Shown here one piece after another: positions 8,553 through 17,046 of a stretch of 64,000 bases of DNA. The translations under genes and the position numbers were made by a program. Source of the stretch: Ensifer adhaerens (GTDB taxonomy: Bacteria; Pseudomonadota; Alphaproteobacteria; Rhizobiales; Rhizobiaceae). The notes beneath the pieces were generated by a model, which worked only from the letters and a program-made list of their open reading frames with translations, made no database searches and had not been told where the DNA came from. Within the stretch, counting starts at the first letter, position 1. The number at the start of each line of letters is the position of its first letter. The stretch spans positions 28,154-92,153 of the forward strand of contig NZ_PNFP01000023.1 in the NCBI RefSeq assembly GCF_002940685.1, in the 5' to 3' direction.

Positions 8553-9290
8553 ATGAAAACGCTGTTGCTCTCCGAGCGTTTCGAAGAATTGATGGTGGAG
8601 CTACCAGATAAAGGTCTGCCGGATATTCTTGCACTGGCAATCGGAGAGTTTGGCATCAACCGCTTTGCCTATTTTCCGACTGCCAATGCTGCACAGGATC
8701 CGAAGCCTGAAATCCTCACTAACTATTGCGATCCCTGGGTGACACGTTATCGGACGCAGAACTACCAACTGATCGACCCAGCGGTGTTGGCAGGCTCTTC
8801 CAGTTTCATGAACGTCGATTGGAGCGAATTCCAGAATACGCCGGAGGTTTCTAAGTTCTTTGGCGAAGCTATGGAGTTTGGGGTTTCTCCGATCGGTTTG
8901 ACTATTCCCATTCGCGATCCCGAAAATCGACGAGCTCTATTTTCAGTCAATGCAGATATCAATGCGCGTGAATGGCCGGCATTTAAGAAGAGTTTTCAGG
9001 CAGACCTAACGTACTTAAGTTTCTTGTTCCACAAGCATTTGGTTGCGCGGCGCGCCGACCTTGCCCCAGTCAAAGCACAGTTGTCACGCCGTGAACGCCA
9101 GGTTCTGTCGTGGGCGGCGCTAGGAAAGACAACGTGGGAAACGGCTTGCATCCTCAAGCTATCGCAGCGAACAGTCGAGTTCTATCTGCGTAACTGCTGT
9201 GCACAGCTCGGAGTTGCGAACAAAACCCAAGCGGTCGCCGTGGCGCTTTGTCATGGCTTGGTAACGCTACTTCCCGTGCACTCGATTTGA
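8553..9290 (+). CDS. LuxR-family quorum-sensing regulator
   Basis: 245 residues. The N-terminal autoinducer-binding domain (about 20-165) has the YRTQNYQLIDPAV motif carrying the conserved tyrosine and aspartate. The C-terminal LuxR helix-turn-helix is at about 178-235 (LSRRERQVLSWAALGKT, then QRTVEFYLRNCCAQLGV). GAGAGGAAAG precedes the ATG. It is the likely receptor for the signal made at 5738. Its 3' end converges with the methyltransferase gene 40 bases away. Confidence 0.9.
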   Translation: MKTLLLSERFEELMVELPDKGLPDILALAIGEFGINRFAYFPTANAAQDPKPEILTNYCDPWVTRYRTQNYQLIDPAVLAGSSSFMNVDWSEFQNTPEVSKFFGEAMEFGVSPIGLTIPIRDPENRRALFSVNADINAREWPAFKKSFQADLTYLSFLFHKHLVARRADLAPVKAQLSRRERQVLSWAALGKTTWETACILKLSQRTVEFYLRNCCAQLGVANKTQAVAVALCHGLVTLLPVHSI

Positions 9291-9330
9291 GATTTTCAAT
9301 ACTGATAACGAAAAACTTGTAACAATCTGC

Positions 9331-10068
9331 TCAGAAGCGCGCCACCACATAGATTTCCTCGCCGTTGAAATCCGACGGAGCAAATTCCTGGTTGTCGGCC
9401 ACGTCAAGAATATCTGCGCCATGTTGCCTTAGACGATGGCAAAGTTCTTCCGGAAATAGCATACGGTGAACCGACCTATCCGTTGCAACTATGTCGTCTC
9501 CACGACGCCAGTTGCGCCGCCGGATGGATTGTTGGGACTTTATATCCACGCAAAAACTGGTCTCGCCTACAAGGCGATCGCCGGCGGCGTCAACTACTTC
9601 AATGTTGGAAGGAGTGGACATCCTCGATGACATTAGGAGAGCTCCGTAGTTCAGTGCGCCTACGAGGACGATCGCCCCGTGTGCGGCGTGTTTGCGGATG
9701 ACTTCAAACCCGTATTCGAGATCTCGCGGATGAACGAGATGGGAGAGAACGTTGCCGAGGACCAGTAGCCCTTCGAAACGGATGTCCAAGTTGAGGTCTT
9801 GCATTGGACATATATGAAACGATGCCTGGGCACGCGCGCGCGCCAAGTTGATCATAGCGGAGCTTGGGTCAACGCCTGTGCAAGCAATACCAAGCGAGGA
9901 TAAGTATTGAATTTCCCGACCGGTTCCGCATCCCAGGTCAAGAACATTCCGAGGCAACCGGCCAAGGTAACGTCGGAATGTCGCTTCGCACATCCGCCCA
10001 CGCCGGTGCGGCGGGTCGGGATAGACAGCTTCGTAGAGATCAGGATTGACGTAGAGGAAATTGGTCAT
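9331..10068 (-). CDS. Class I SAM-dependent methyltransferase
   Basis: 245 residues. SAM-binding motif I is clear (VLDLGCGTGREIQYL, about 42-56), followed by GVDPSSAMINLARARA and a motif near VLGNVLSHL. The C-terminal ~100 residues probably form the substrate lid. Its ATG overlaps the stop of the upstream opine dehydrogenase-like gene, so the two are coupled. A tailoring step (N-, O- or C-methylation) on the cluster product is the natural inference; the substrate cannot be read from the sequence. Confidence 0.8.
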   Translation of the reverse strand: MTNFLYVNPDLYEAVYPDPPHRRGRMCEATFRRYLGRLPRNVLDLGCGTGREIQYLSSLGIACTGVDPSSAMINLARARAQASFHICPMQDLNLDIRFEGLLVLGNVLSHLVHPRDLEYGFEVIRKHAAHGAIVLVGALNYGALLMSSRMSTPSNIEVVDAAGDRLVGETSFCVDIKSQQSIRRRNWRRGDDIVATDRSVHRMLFPEELCHRLRQHGADILDVADNQEFAPSDFNGEEIYVVARF

Positions 10069-11237
10069 ACGAAACGGGTTGTCTCCTCATTCCGCAGCTG
10101 TGCGATTGGCCTCGAAGGCGGCCAATGCTCCGGCAGATATTCGAGTGCCGAAGCCTCCGGTCCTCCCAGGAACTCCACCGTCCATGCGTAGATCTCAGTC
10201 ATATAAGGCATCTCGACGCCCAACCGTCGACCTAGTTCGAGCAAGAAGGCCATACCGTAGTAAAGATCCTCGCGAACTCCAGGATGATCCATCTTAAAGA
10301 GGTAGCCACCACCTTGTGCTTCGATCATTGGAATACGGGACTGGAAGGCCGAGCAGGTTCGAAAGGTCGATAGCATTGTCCGCGGATCAGCGATCAGGCT
10401 CCGGTATTGGTCGACGACTTTACCGTGCAGTGTTCCAGCACCTTTCAGCTCCAGTCCAAGAGCGCCTTCGATGGCGTGAATGAGGCGCTGCTGTTCCGCA
10501 TCGCAACGCTCAAGGAAATATGCGGCCAGTTCTGTTAGGTCGGCCCACCAGCGAACCTGTTCGGTAAACGGCTTGCCGTCCCATTGCGAATACGGCCCCA
10601 TGCGAGCGTACAACACCGAAGGATGGATGAAACCCAGTGGACTCAGTGTCATTTCCAGGAAATGGCTGAGCATCTCAGTGGGCTGCGGGAACAGATGTGC
10701 GACTAAAGCAGCGCCTTCTTCCCGCAATCCTAGCGGAACATCCTGGCCAAAACCAAGATAAAGCTTGTCCTTGAACCCGCCGAGTATAACGCTTCGGCCT
10801 GTATCCATTTTTGGACTCGTCGCGGGGACGCCTCTGAGCGCCCACACGACAATGTTGGGATCACGGCCGATTTCCTTTCCAACGAGCCAATCGAATCCCC
10901 CGCACCCGGGAATGGCGCCGATGAAGACGGGGCGGTCGCGACGGATCACTGAAGCTGCACGTCGGACCGCCTCTGGTCTGCCGTTAGCAGTTTGGGTGAA
11001 GATGATGACGTCGGCCTTACCGGCCACTTCAGTTATATCGTCCGTTACGATCGCGGGACGGCCGCTGCATAGTGCTTGCCCGTCGGAAACCATTGTGATG
11101 CCCTCTTGCGGCATGTTCCTGCGGATTTCTGCTGCCCGGCGTGTGTGCCAAAGAATCTGGACATCTTCCCTTTGCGAAAGCAAAGCCACCAACAGATGAC
11201 CCATTCGGCCACCACCAGAAATCAAGATCGTGGTCAT
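10065..11237 (-). CDS. Opine dehydrogenase-type oxidoreductase (octopine/nopaline dehydrogenase family)
   Basis: 390 residues. An N-terminal Rossmann domain begins ISGGGRMGHLLVALL (about 5-19). The family's C-terminal domain shows VVWALRGVPAT and a probable catalytic histidine in GFIHPSVLYARM (about 213-224). These enzymes reductively condense an amino acid or amine with a 2-oxo acid using NAD(P)H, as in octopine, nopaline and staphylopine synthesis. With PepM, Ppd and an aminotransferase next door, 2-aminoethylphosphonate could be the amine partner, giving a phosphono-opine; that is hypothesis. GGAG precedes the ATG. Divergent from the 11420 operon. Confidence 0.8.
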   Translation of the reverse strand: MTTILISGGGRMGHLLVALLSQREDVQILWHTRRAAEIRRNMPQEGITMVSDGQALCSGRPAIVTDDITEVAGKADVIIFTQTANGRPEAVRRAASVIRRDRPVFIGAIPGCGGFDWLVGKEIGRDPNIVVWALRGVPATSPKMDTGRSVILGGFKDKLYLGFGQDVPLGLREEGAALVAHLFPQPTEMLSHFLEMTLSPLGFIHPSVLYARMGPYSQWDGKPFTEQVRWWADLTELAAYFLERCDAEQQRLIHAIEGALGLELKGAGTLHGKVVDQYRSLIADPRTMLSTFRTCSAFQSRIPMIEAQGGGYLFKMDHPGVREDLYYGMAFLLELGRRLGVEMPYMTEIYAWTVEFLGGPEASALEYLPEHWPPSRPIAQLRNEETTRFV

Positions 11238-11419
11238 GACATCTCCTTTTTGTTTGCTTCACAATAATTGTATCGAGATGCCGGTCAATTATATAAAATA
11301 AATATGTGAAATATGTACTTTATATAGTCATATATTCAATTTTATAATAATAATATTACTTGAGTATCTAAATATTGATGATAACGGTATTTTAAGAGTA
11401 CGAGGGAAGGATCTGCAAG
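11238..11419. promoter_or_regulatory. AT-rich divergent promoter region of the phosphonate cluster
   Basis: 182 bases between the opine dehydrogenase gene and the pepM operon, much richer in A and T than the genes on both sides. It holds the short dyad ACAATAATTGT near the left edge and several TATAAT-like words. No lux-box-like palindrome was seen. It must contain promoters in both directions; exact sites cannot be assigned. Confidence 0.5.
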
Positions 11420-11959
11420 ATGTACATACCTCCGCTAGAGCTTGTTGGATCGGAGCCGGTATTAACGCCGCGCGAGTCAGAGCATTTTGCGACCGTGAGC
11501 ACGAGACTAAGGCCTGTCTCAGGATGCAGAGTAATCGCATCGTCGGGATGTCATCGCTACGGATATTGGAACGAGCAATACCTGTTCGATGGTCGGGCTG
11601 ATACCGGCTGGTGCACACCGAGCCGCACGCGGTCGCAAAGCGAATTCCTGGAGATAAGCACTGGATGCCAGACTCCGATCCAACGGATCAGGATGCTGTC
11701 GCGCGCCATCAATCCGGAAGCCGGTTTCCCCAAGCGGATGCAAGTACGGTCGGCAAAAGCCGAGGGTGAATGGCAGGCGCCAGTCACGCTGCAATCGTCG
11801 CAGCTAACCTCTACGTGCTGGCACGAATGGAGCCTGCCTGGGCTCCATGCGCCCTACCTCCGCCTCGATTTCTTTGATGTCGCGCGCAGGCAGGAAGGAA
11901 AATACTTCCTGCAGTTCATGGCGCTCGAGCTTTTGACGGAGGTTATCGATGTCGATTGA
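11420..11959 (+). CDS. Discoidin (F5/8 type C)-like galactose-binding-fold protein
   Basis: 179 residues, no signal peptide. The segment from about 40 to 175 follows the F5/8 type C jelly-roll plan: ASSGCHRYGYW, YLFDGRADTGWCTPS, EFLEISTGC, IQRIRMLSR, FPKRMQVRSAKAEGEW and a closing YLRLDFFDV. Such domains bind sugars or other ligands. AGGGAAGG lies before the ATG. It is first in the six-gene pepM operon and overlaps the cupin gene by 11 bases. A cytoplasmic discoidin domain in a biosynthetic operon is unusual; its role is unknown. Confidence 0.6.
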   Translation: MYIPPLELVGSEPVLTPRESEHFATVSTRLRPVSGCRVIASSGCHRYGYWNEQYLFDGRADTGWCTPSRTRSQSEFLEISTGCQTPIQRIRMLSRAINPEAGFPKRMQVRSAKAEGEWQAPVTLQSSQLTSTCWHEWSLPGLHAPYLRLDFFDVARRQEGKYFLQFMALELLTEVIDVD

Positions 11960-12392
11960 TATAGCGCGGCTCAATCCGACCGCTGGAGCGATCTTTTTTG
12001 CCGAACAGGCTTCGAAATTCGGCGCCTGGGGAAGCGATAGCCTAGCATGCAATTTTTGGTATCTGAATCCCGGGCAGCAGTTGGTTCCAAGCAAAGCTGA
12101 GACAACGGATACCATTTTGGTCGTGCTTGATGGCGATGTCGCGCTCGAGACGTTCGAGGGTTCTGAAATTCCCCTCGACAAAGTCTACCGACCGGAGGCT
12201 GCGCGTGTGGTGAGTCCAGCGCCCAAGAGCGAGGGATACACCATTTTGCGATCGGAGCTGGGCCGGGCGGGCGATGTCTTTGCTGTCCCTATGGGGTTGT
12301 TCTTTGCCATAGTGAACGGTTCCGACACGCCTGCCACCGTCTTGTCGGTCAGCGCTCCTGTCCGTGATCGGGCGCAATATACAAGCCGCTAG
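11949..12392 (+). CDS. Small cupin lacking the metal-binding histidines
   Basis: 147 residues. Cupin motif 1 is recognisable (NPGQQLVPSKAETTDTILVV) but the HxH residues are replaced by PSK. Motif 2, GDVFAVPMGLFFAIVN, keeps the G-P-G-N frame but has phenylalanine where histidine binds the metal. It is therefore unlikely to be a metal-dependent dioxygenase like the cupin-fold hydroxyethylphosphonate dioxygenase. A binding, isomerase-like or scaffolding role is more plausible. ACGGAGG precedes the ATG inside the preceding gene. Confidence 0.65.
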   Translation: MSIDIARLNPTAGAIFFAEQASKFGAWGSDSLACNFWYLNPGQQLVPSKAETTDTILVVLDGDVALETFEGSEIPLDKVYRPEAARVVSPAPKSEGYTILRSELGRAGDVFAVPMGLFFAIVNGSDTPATVLSVSAPVRDRAQYTSR

Positions 12393-12407
12393 AGTGCACG
12401 GTTTCCC

Positions 12408-13106
12408 ATGGAAAAAGCCGCCATCTTCTTTGACCTCTACCATACTCTGGTGGAAGAACAGCCGGATAATCCGTTCTATTCACGGATCATTGCCTCACTC
12501 GGACTCGAAGCCTCGAGCTTCCTGCCGGCGTACAAATCCTGTGGTGACGCTACTATGCGTGGCGTGCTTGACGGAATGGGAGGGCGTATCGCAGAAGCGT
12601 GCCGCCTCTCGAATCAAATGCGTAGTCGTGAGCAGATCGCGGCAAGTGTCGCGAGCTGTTTGCCGATCTTTCACGCGGCTGTAATCCCATATCCGGACCT
12701 CGCTAAATCGCTCGACCGCATCGAGGCCGCCGGCGTGCCGATGGCGATCATCAGTAACGCGTCCCAGTATTCTGTTGCCGTTATTGAAGAACTCGGATTG
12801 TTCGAACGGATGGATGCGGTGGTGCTGTCATTCGAGGAGCGTATCCTCAAACCTGAACCTTCCATCTATCGTACCGCGTTGAAACGAGTCGGCGCATGCC
12901 CAAGTTCGTCGGTCTTCGTAGGCGATGGTGGAAATGACGAGTTAGCGGGCGCGCGGCATTGCGGCCTGCATACGATACTCATCGATCGACGGCTAACTCA
13001 CACAGAGCGTGCAAGGGAGTACGCTGATCTCGTCGTTCCTTCTCTTTCTGCGGCTTCGGAAGCTGCCCTTTCACTTATAGAAACGAGTTGCAGTTCCGCA
13101 ACCTGA
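12408..13106 (+). CDS. HAD-superfamily hydrolase
   Basis: 232 residues. HAD motif I reads FFDLYHTLVEE; the usual second aspartate is tyrosine here, which is worth noting. Motif II is AIISNAS, motif III a lysine in RILKPEP, motif IV VFVGDGGNDELAGA. The overall plan matches HAD-IA phosphatases with a helical cap. In this operon it could remove a phosphate from a biosynthetic intermediate. It is not a clear phosphonoacetaldehyde hydrolase. The start has only a weak ribosome site, 15 bases after the cupin stop. Confidence 0.7.
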   Translation: MEKAAIFFDLYHTLVEEQPDNPFYSRIIASLGLEASSFLPAYKSCGDATMRGVLDGMGGRIAEACRLSNQMRSREQIAASVASCLPIFHAAVIPYPDLAKSLDRIEAAGVPMAIISNASQYSVAVIEELGLFERMDAVVLSFEERILKPEPSIYRTALKRVGACPSSSVFVGDGGNDELAGARHCGLHTILIDRRLTHTERAREYADLVVPSLSAASEAALSLIETSCSSAT

Positions 13107-13137
13107 ACCACCACTTCCCACCCAGGAGATTTCCAGC

Positions 13138-14037
13138 ATGTTGGATCAGCGTATCCTCACAAAGGCTGCCGCATTGCGACAGCTTCTCACCAGTCCCAAA
13201 CTCGAATTTTTCATGGAAGCCCATAATGGGATGAGCGCTCGTATCGTTGAGCAAGTTGGGTTTCGGGCGATCTGGGCCTCCGGTCTGACGATTTCTTCGG
13301 CGTTTGGGGTGCGCGACCGCAATGAGGCGTCATGGACCCAAGTGCTCGAAGTGGTGAATTTTATGAGTGACCGAACAGAGATTCCAATTCTTCTGGACGG
13401 GGACACCGGATACGGCGATTTCAATAACTTCGCGCGAATTGTGCGGAAACTGGATCAGATTGAAGTTGCGGGTGTCTGCATTGAAGATAAGATTTTCCCG
13501 AAACAGAATTCGTTTCTCGGTCAAAGCCAAGAGCTAACTTCCATTGAAGATTTCGTTTCCAAGATTAGGGCAGGAAAAGAGAGTCAACGCGATCCGAATT
13601 TTTCGATCGTCGCTCGGACAGAGACGCTGATCGCGGGCCGCTCCATGCAAGAAGCTCTCGACCGTGCGGCTGCGTATCATGAGGCAGGTGCTGATGCCAT
13701 CCTTATCCATTCCAAAAAGGCCGATAGCACCGAGATCGAGGAGTTTTGCCGGCAATGGAACAACCTTTGCCCCGTCGTTCTAGTGCCGACAAAGTATTAT
13801 ACGACGCCGGCTGACAGGTTCCGGGCGCTAAATGTATCTGCGGTGATCTGGGCTAATCATACCATGCGGGCAGCCATTACCGCCATGGAAGCGGTATGCC
13901 GAAGGGTCCACGCTGAAGAATCCCTGTCGGGCGTGGAAAGTGAAATCGCGAGCCTGGCTTGCCTTTTCGAACTTACTGGAGAAGCTGACTACGCCGCGTT
14001 CGCAGAACGCTTTTCTGCGTCGGGGTCTTTGGCATGA
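13138..14037 (+). CDS. pepM: Phosphoenolpyruvate phosphomutase (phosphonopyruvate synthase)
   Basis: 299 residues, the normal length for PepM. It should convert phosphoenolpyruvate to phosphonopyruvate, the C-P bond-forming entry step to nearly all biological phosphonates. The diagnostic motif EDKIFPKQNS (about 121-130) separates PepM from isocitrate-lyase relatives. PILLDGDTGYGDFNN (about 83-97) holds the metal-binding aspartates. AGGAGA precedes the ATG. Its stop overlaps the start of the decarboxylase gene (ATGA), coupling the two enzymes, as expected because the mutase equilibrium favours PEP. This call is the anchor of the cluster prediction. Confidence 0.92.
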   Translation: MLDQRILTKAAALRQLLTSPKLEFFMEAHNGMSARIVEQVGFRAIWASGLTISSAFGVRDRNEASWTQVLEVVNFMSDRTEIPILLDGDTGYGDFNNFARIVRKLDQIEVAGVCIEDKIFPKQNSFLGQSQELTSIEDFVSKIRAGKESQRDPNFSIVARTETLIAGRSMQEALDRAAAYHEAGADAILIHSKKADSTEIEEFCRQWNNLCPVVLVPTKYYTTPADRFRALNVSAVIWANHTMRAAITAMEAVCRRVHAEESLSGVESEIASLACLFELTGEADYAAFAERFSASGSLA

Positions 14038-15176
14038 TTAGCGCTGAAACTTGGGGCGAACATCTGACGGCGGCCGGCTATGACTTCGCATCGGGTGTGC
14101 CTTGCTCGAGCCTCTCGCCGCTACAAAATGTGTTCGTCATGGGTGAGCGCGTGGAATATATCGCCGCGACCAATGAGGGGCAGGCCATAGCAATCGCCGC
14201 AGGCGCCCGCATAGGAGGGCGAAAGTCGGTCGTCCTTATGCAGAATTCCGGGCTCGGGAATGCGATAAACCCGATCACTTCGCTGCTGGCGATTTTCGAG
14301 ATCCCGATCCTGCTTATTGTTTCTTGGCGCGGTCGACCTGGATGGCTGGACGAGCCCCAGCACGAGGTGATGGGACGGATAACGCCCAACTTGCTCGAAG
14401 TTCTGGATGTGCCATACCGGATTCTGTCGGAGGATCCGTCTACTGCCTCGGCGGATCTCATAGATGTGCTCGACATGATAGAAACGACGGGCCGCACTCA
14501 TGCGATTATCGTTCCCGACAAGACCTTCGCCCCCTTTCCCTGCGCCACAACGCTAGTGCCTCGGCGCGAACCTGGCGTCCATTCCCATGAAGGTAAATCA
14601 ACTGGCCTGCTGCCGTCTCGCACTGATGCACTCGAACGACTCAATGCGGCCTGCGGCGACGATTTGATGGTCGCCACGACGGGTAAGACGGCGCGTGAAC
14701 TCTTCGCCCTTGGCGACAAGGCTCGCAATCTTTACGTTGTCGGATCAATGGGGCTCGCGTCCTCCCTCGCACTTGGTTTGAGCTTGGTCACTGACGAAAG
14801 AGTCATCGCAATAGACGGGGACGGAGCGGCATTGATGCATCTTGGCGCAATGTCGACGGTTGCAACCTATGGAAGGTCAAACTTTGTGCATGTGATCCTC
14901 GACAACGGTTGCTACGATTCAACGGGTGCCCAGCCTTCGACCGCAGCCAACACGCCCTTTGCGGAAATTGCAGCTCTGAGCGGGTATCGAAAGAGTTGGA
15001 CAACCGACAACATCGATAATTTCTCGGAGATCCTGGCGAGAACTCGCCGAGAGGCGGGGCCGTTGATGATAAGGCTCAAAATCGCGGCGGGTTCGCCAAG
15101 GGACCTGCCCAGGCCCGACAGAGCGCCAAGGGATGTTCTCAAGCGGCTGCAGGAGACCTTGGCTCATGCCAGCTAG
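14034..15176 (+). CDS. ppd: Phosphonopyruvate decarboxylase (thiamine diphosphate enzyme)
   Basis: 380 residues, the standard length. It should decarboxylate phosphonopyruvate to phosphonoacetaldehyde and CO2, pulling the PepM reaction forward. Seen: SGVPCSSLSPL near the N-terminus, the cofactor-activating glutamate region ATNEGQAIAIAAG, NSGLGNAINPITSL, and the ThDP/Mg motif GDGAALMHLGAMSTV ending in ILDNGCYDSTGAQPS. The C-terminal end overlaps the exporter gene. The product is therefore predicted to pass through phosphonoacetaldehyde. Confidence 0.92.
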   Translation: MISAETWGEHLTAAGYDFASGVPCSSLSPLQNVFVMGERVEYIAATNEGQAIAIAAGARIGGRKSVVLMQNSGLGNAINPITSLLAIFEIPILLIVSWRGRPGWLDEPQHEVMGRITPNLLEVLDVPYRILSEDPSTASADLIDVLDMIETTGRTHAIIVPDKTFAPFPCATTLVPRREPGVHSHEGKSTGLLPSRTDALERLNAACGDDLMVATTGKTARELFALGDKARNLYVVGSMGLASSLALGLSLVTDERVIAIDGDGAALMHLGAMSTVATYGRSNFVHVILDNGCYDSTGAQPSTAANTPFAEIAALSGYRKSWTTDNIDNFSEILARTRREAGPLMIRLKIAAGSPRDLPRPDRAPRDVLKRLQETLAHAS

Positions 15177-16374
15177 TTCGGGCAGCGATTCTACTCAACG
15201 CCCATCCGACGCACTTCCAATGGCCATGCCCGCGGTAATACTTGCGCTGACCCAAATCACTGGCTGGGGCGCGGTTGGCGTCCTGCCCGTGCTCGCTAAG
15301 ACGATCTCTACGGAATTCGGGAGCTCTTTATCAGCCGTCTTTCTGGGAACCTCGGCGATGTTCGTCGCAATGGGGATTGCCGCACCTTGGACCGGTCGTG
15401 CATTTATTCGGTTTGGAACACGTCAAGTTATGGCGGCAGGAGCAGCACTGATCGGGCTGGGTCTCTGCTTGCTCGCCCTTTCACCGAACCTTTCACTCTT
15501 TTGGGGTTCATGGGCACTGACTGGTGTGGCTGGCGCAATGTTTCTGACTACCTCTGCATACGCATATATCGCAGAGTATGCCGAGGATCGCGCGCGGAGT
15601 CTGATTGGTACCTTGATGTTGGTGACAGGCCTCGCAAGCAGTGTCTTCTGGCCAATAACCACGTTTCTAGACAATGTCATCGGCTGGCGTGGCGTTGTCC
15701 TTGTCTACGCTGGCATCATGTCCTTGATTGTCTGCCCAGTCGTCTGGGTAGGCCTTCCCGCAACAAGCAGCCCGGCTGACAAGGCGGCGCGTCAAAATGG
15801 TCAGCGAAAGGGGCCAGCCTTCGTCCTGTTAGTGGCAGCTATCGCCCTAAACACCTTCGTGACCTTCGGTGTTGAGGCGATGGGCATTCAACTCTTGCAG
15901 GCAATGGGTATGGACTTGACGGGGGCTGTCGCAGTCGCTTCGCTCCTTGGAGTGTTCAAGGTCGGTGGACGTGTGGTCGACCTTCTGGGCGGGCAGAGAT
16001 GGGACGGGCTCTCGACTGCGATTGTGTCGGGGTCTATGATCCCGATCGGGCTTGGTGCGATCTGGATCGGCGGTGCAGGCTACCTTTCGGTCGGCGGTTA
16101 CCTCCTGCTGTTTGGGGTCGGAAGTGGCGCCTTCGCCGTGGCGCGGGCCACCATGCCGCTCGTTTTCTTTCAAAAGGCAGACTATACGGCAGCGATGGCT
16201 ACTATCGCCTTGCCGATGAACTTGATCACCGCGATGGCACCGCCAATTCTCGCGGCGTTGATGGCAGGTATCGGCGCTCAGGGCGTTTTCGCGGCTCTTG
16301 GCGTACTTAGCATCTCGGCTTTTCTCATTCTACTGCAGCTGAATCGCATGCGACGAAGCATGGCCAACGACTGA
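15166..16374 (+). CDS. MFS transporter, probable exporter of the cluster product
   Basis: 402 residues from the ATG at 15166 behind AGGAGA (15151); an upstream in-frame ATG at 15133 lies deeper in ppd and has no ribosome site. About 12 hydrophobic segments are visible, beginning MPAVILALTQITGWGAVGVLPVLA, in the major facilitator pattern with a central polar loop (SSPADKAARQNGQRKG). As last gene of the pepM operon it probably exports the finished small molecule or gives self-protection. Import cannot be excluded. Confidence 0.8.
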   Translation: MPASSGSDSTQRPSDALPMAMPAVILALTQITGWGAVGVLPVLAKTISTEFGSSLSAVFLGTSAMFVAMGIAAPWTGRAFIRFGTRQVMAAGAALIGLGLCLLALSPNLSLFWGSWALTGVAGAMFLTTSAYAYIAEYAEDRARSLIGTLMLVTGLASSVFWPITTFLDNVIGWRGVVLVYAGIMSLIVCPVVWVGLPATSSPADKAARQNGQRKGPAFVLLVAAIALNTFVTFGVEAMGIQLLQAMGMDLTGAVAVASLLGVFKVGGRVVDLLGGQRWDGLSTAIVSGSMIPIGLGAIWIGGAGYLSVGGYLLLFGVGSGAFAVARATMPLVFFQKADYTAAMATIALPMNLITAMAPPILAALMAGIGAQGVFAALGVLSISAFLILLQLNRMRRSMAND

Positions 16375-17046
16375 TGCGCTTCGAGACGGACATCTCGATG
16401 CCTGTAACGACGGTTCGATCTCGAGATGAACTGAACGACTATAGGTTACCGTGCGGCAGACCGTAGTCTCCAAATACCAGCGCTGAAGCGGAGCGCCTAC
16501 CACGCCTGTTGTAGAAACTGATGTAGTCTGGTCGCCCCGCTGCGTTTTGTGATCCGCGAGGAGATGCGTTTCAACGCATCTCTTGACGCGCTCTTCGTCT
16601 ACAACAAGCTTTGTTTGCGTACGGAAGCAACTGAACCCAGCTGGATCTGATTTGGTTGCGGAAACTAGCCTCCAGCACCTACAGGCGATTGACCCGCTTG
16701 CACATTGGCCACGCCACCCGCTGGGGTGTTTTCACCGGGAATCATTGGCTGAGGAGCTTCGGCATGGTGTCGGGAAAAAGATTGTTGAATATTATGGCCA
16801 TATAGGCGGCAAAGAGCGTTTCAATCAGGCCGGTAAAGACGCCAATATTGCCGAAATTGATGAAAGCGGTGAGAAACAGATATGTTGTTCCAAACAGCAA
16901 CGATAAAGTTAGCGATGCCGAGATGGACGCCATCAACATCCATCGCCACCAATTCCACGGCGACTGGAATTACACCATCAGCTCAAATAAGCCGATATCG
17001 ATGCGATAATTTATCAACGGATCCTTAGTCACGGGGAGGATTACTC
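16375..17046. other. Gene-free stretch with inverted repeats and a membrane-protein scrap
   Basis: No intact gene. There is a perfect 10-bp inverted repeat with a 2-nt spacer at 16561-16582 (GAGATGCGTT / AACGCATCTC) and an 8-bp inverted repeat at 16391-16398 / 16421-16428 just past the transporter. On the minus strand about 16739-16960, a frame reads WNWWRWMLMASISASLTL followed by two more hydrophobic runs. This resembles the tail of a polytopic membrane protein with no start, so it is probably a relic. Confidence 0.35.

Noticed and set aside
11949..12392. Cupin as hydroxyethylphosphonate dioxygenase or methylphosphonate synthase
   Set aside because: Far too short and lacks the metal histidines.
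12408..13106. HAD protein as phosphonoacetaldehyde hydrolase (PhnX)
   Set aside because: The Schiff-base lysine cap region of PhnX is not evident; the protein looks like a general HAD-IA phosphatase.
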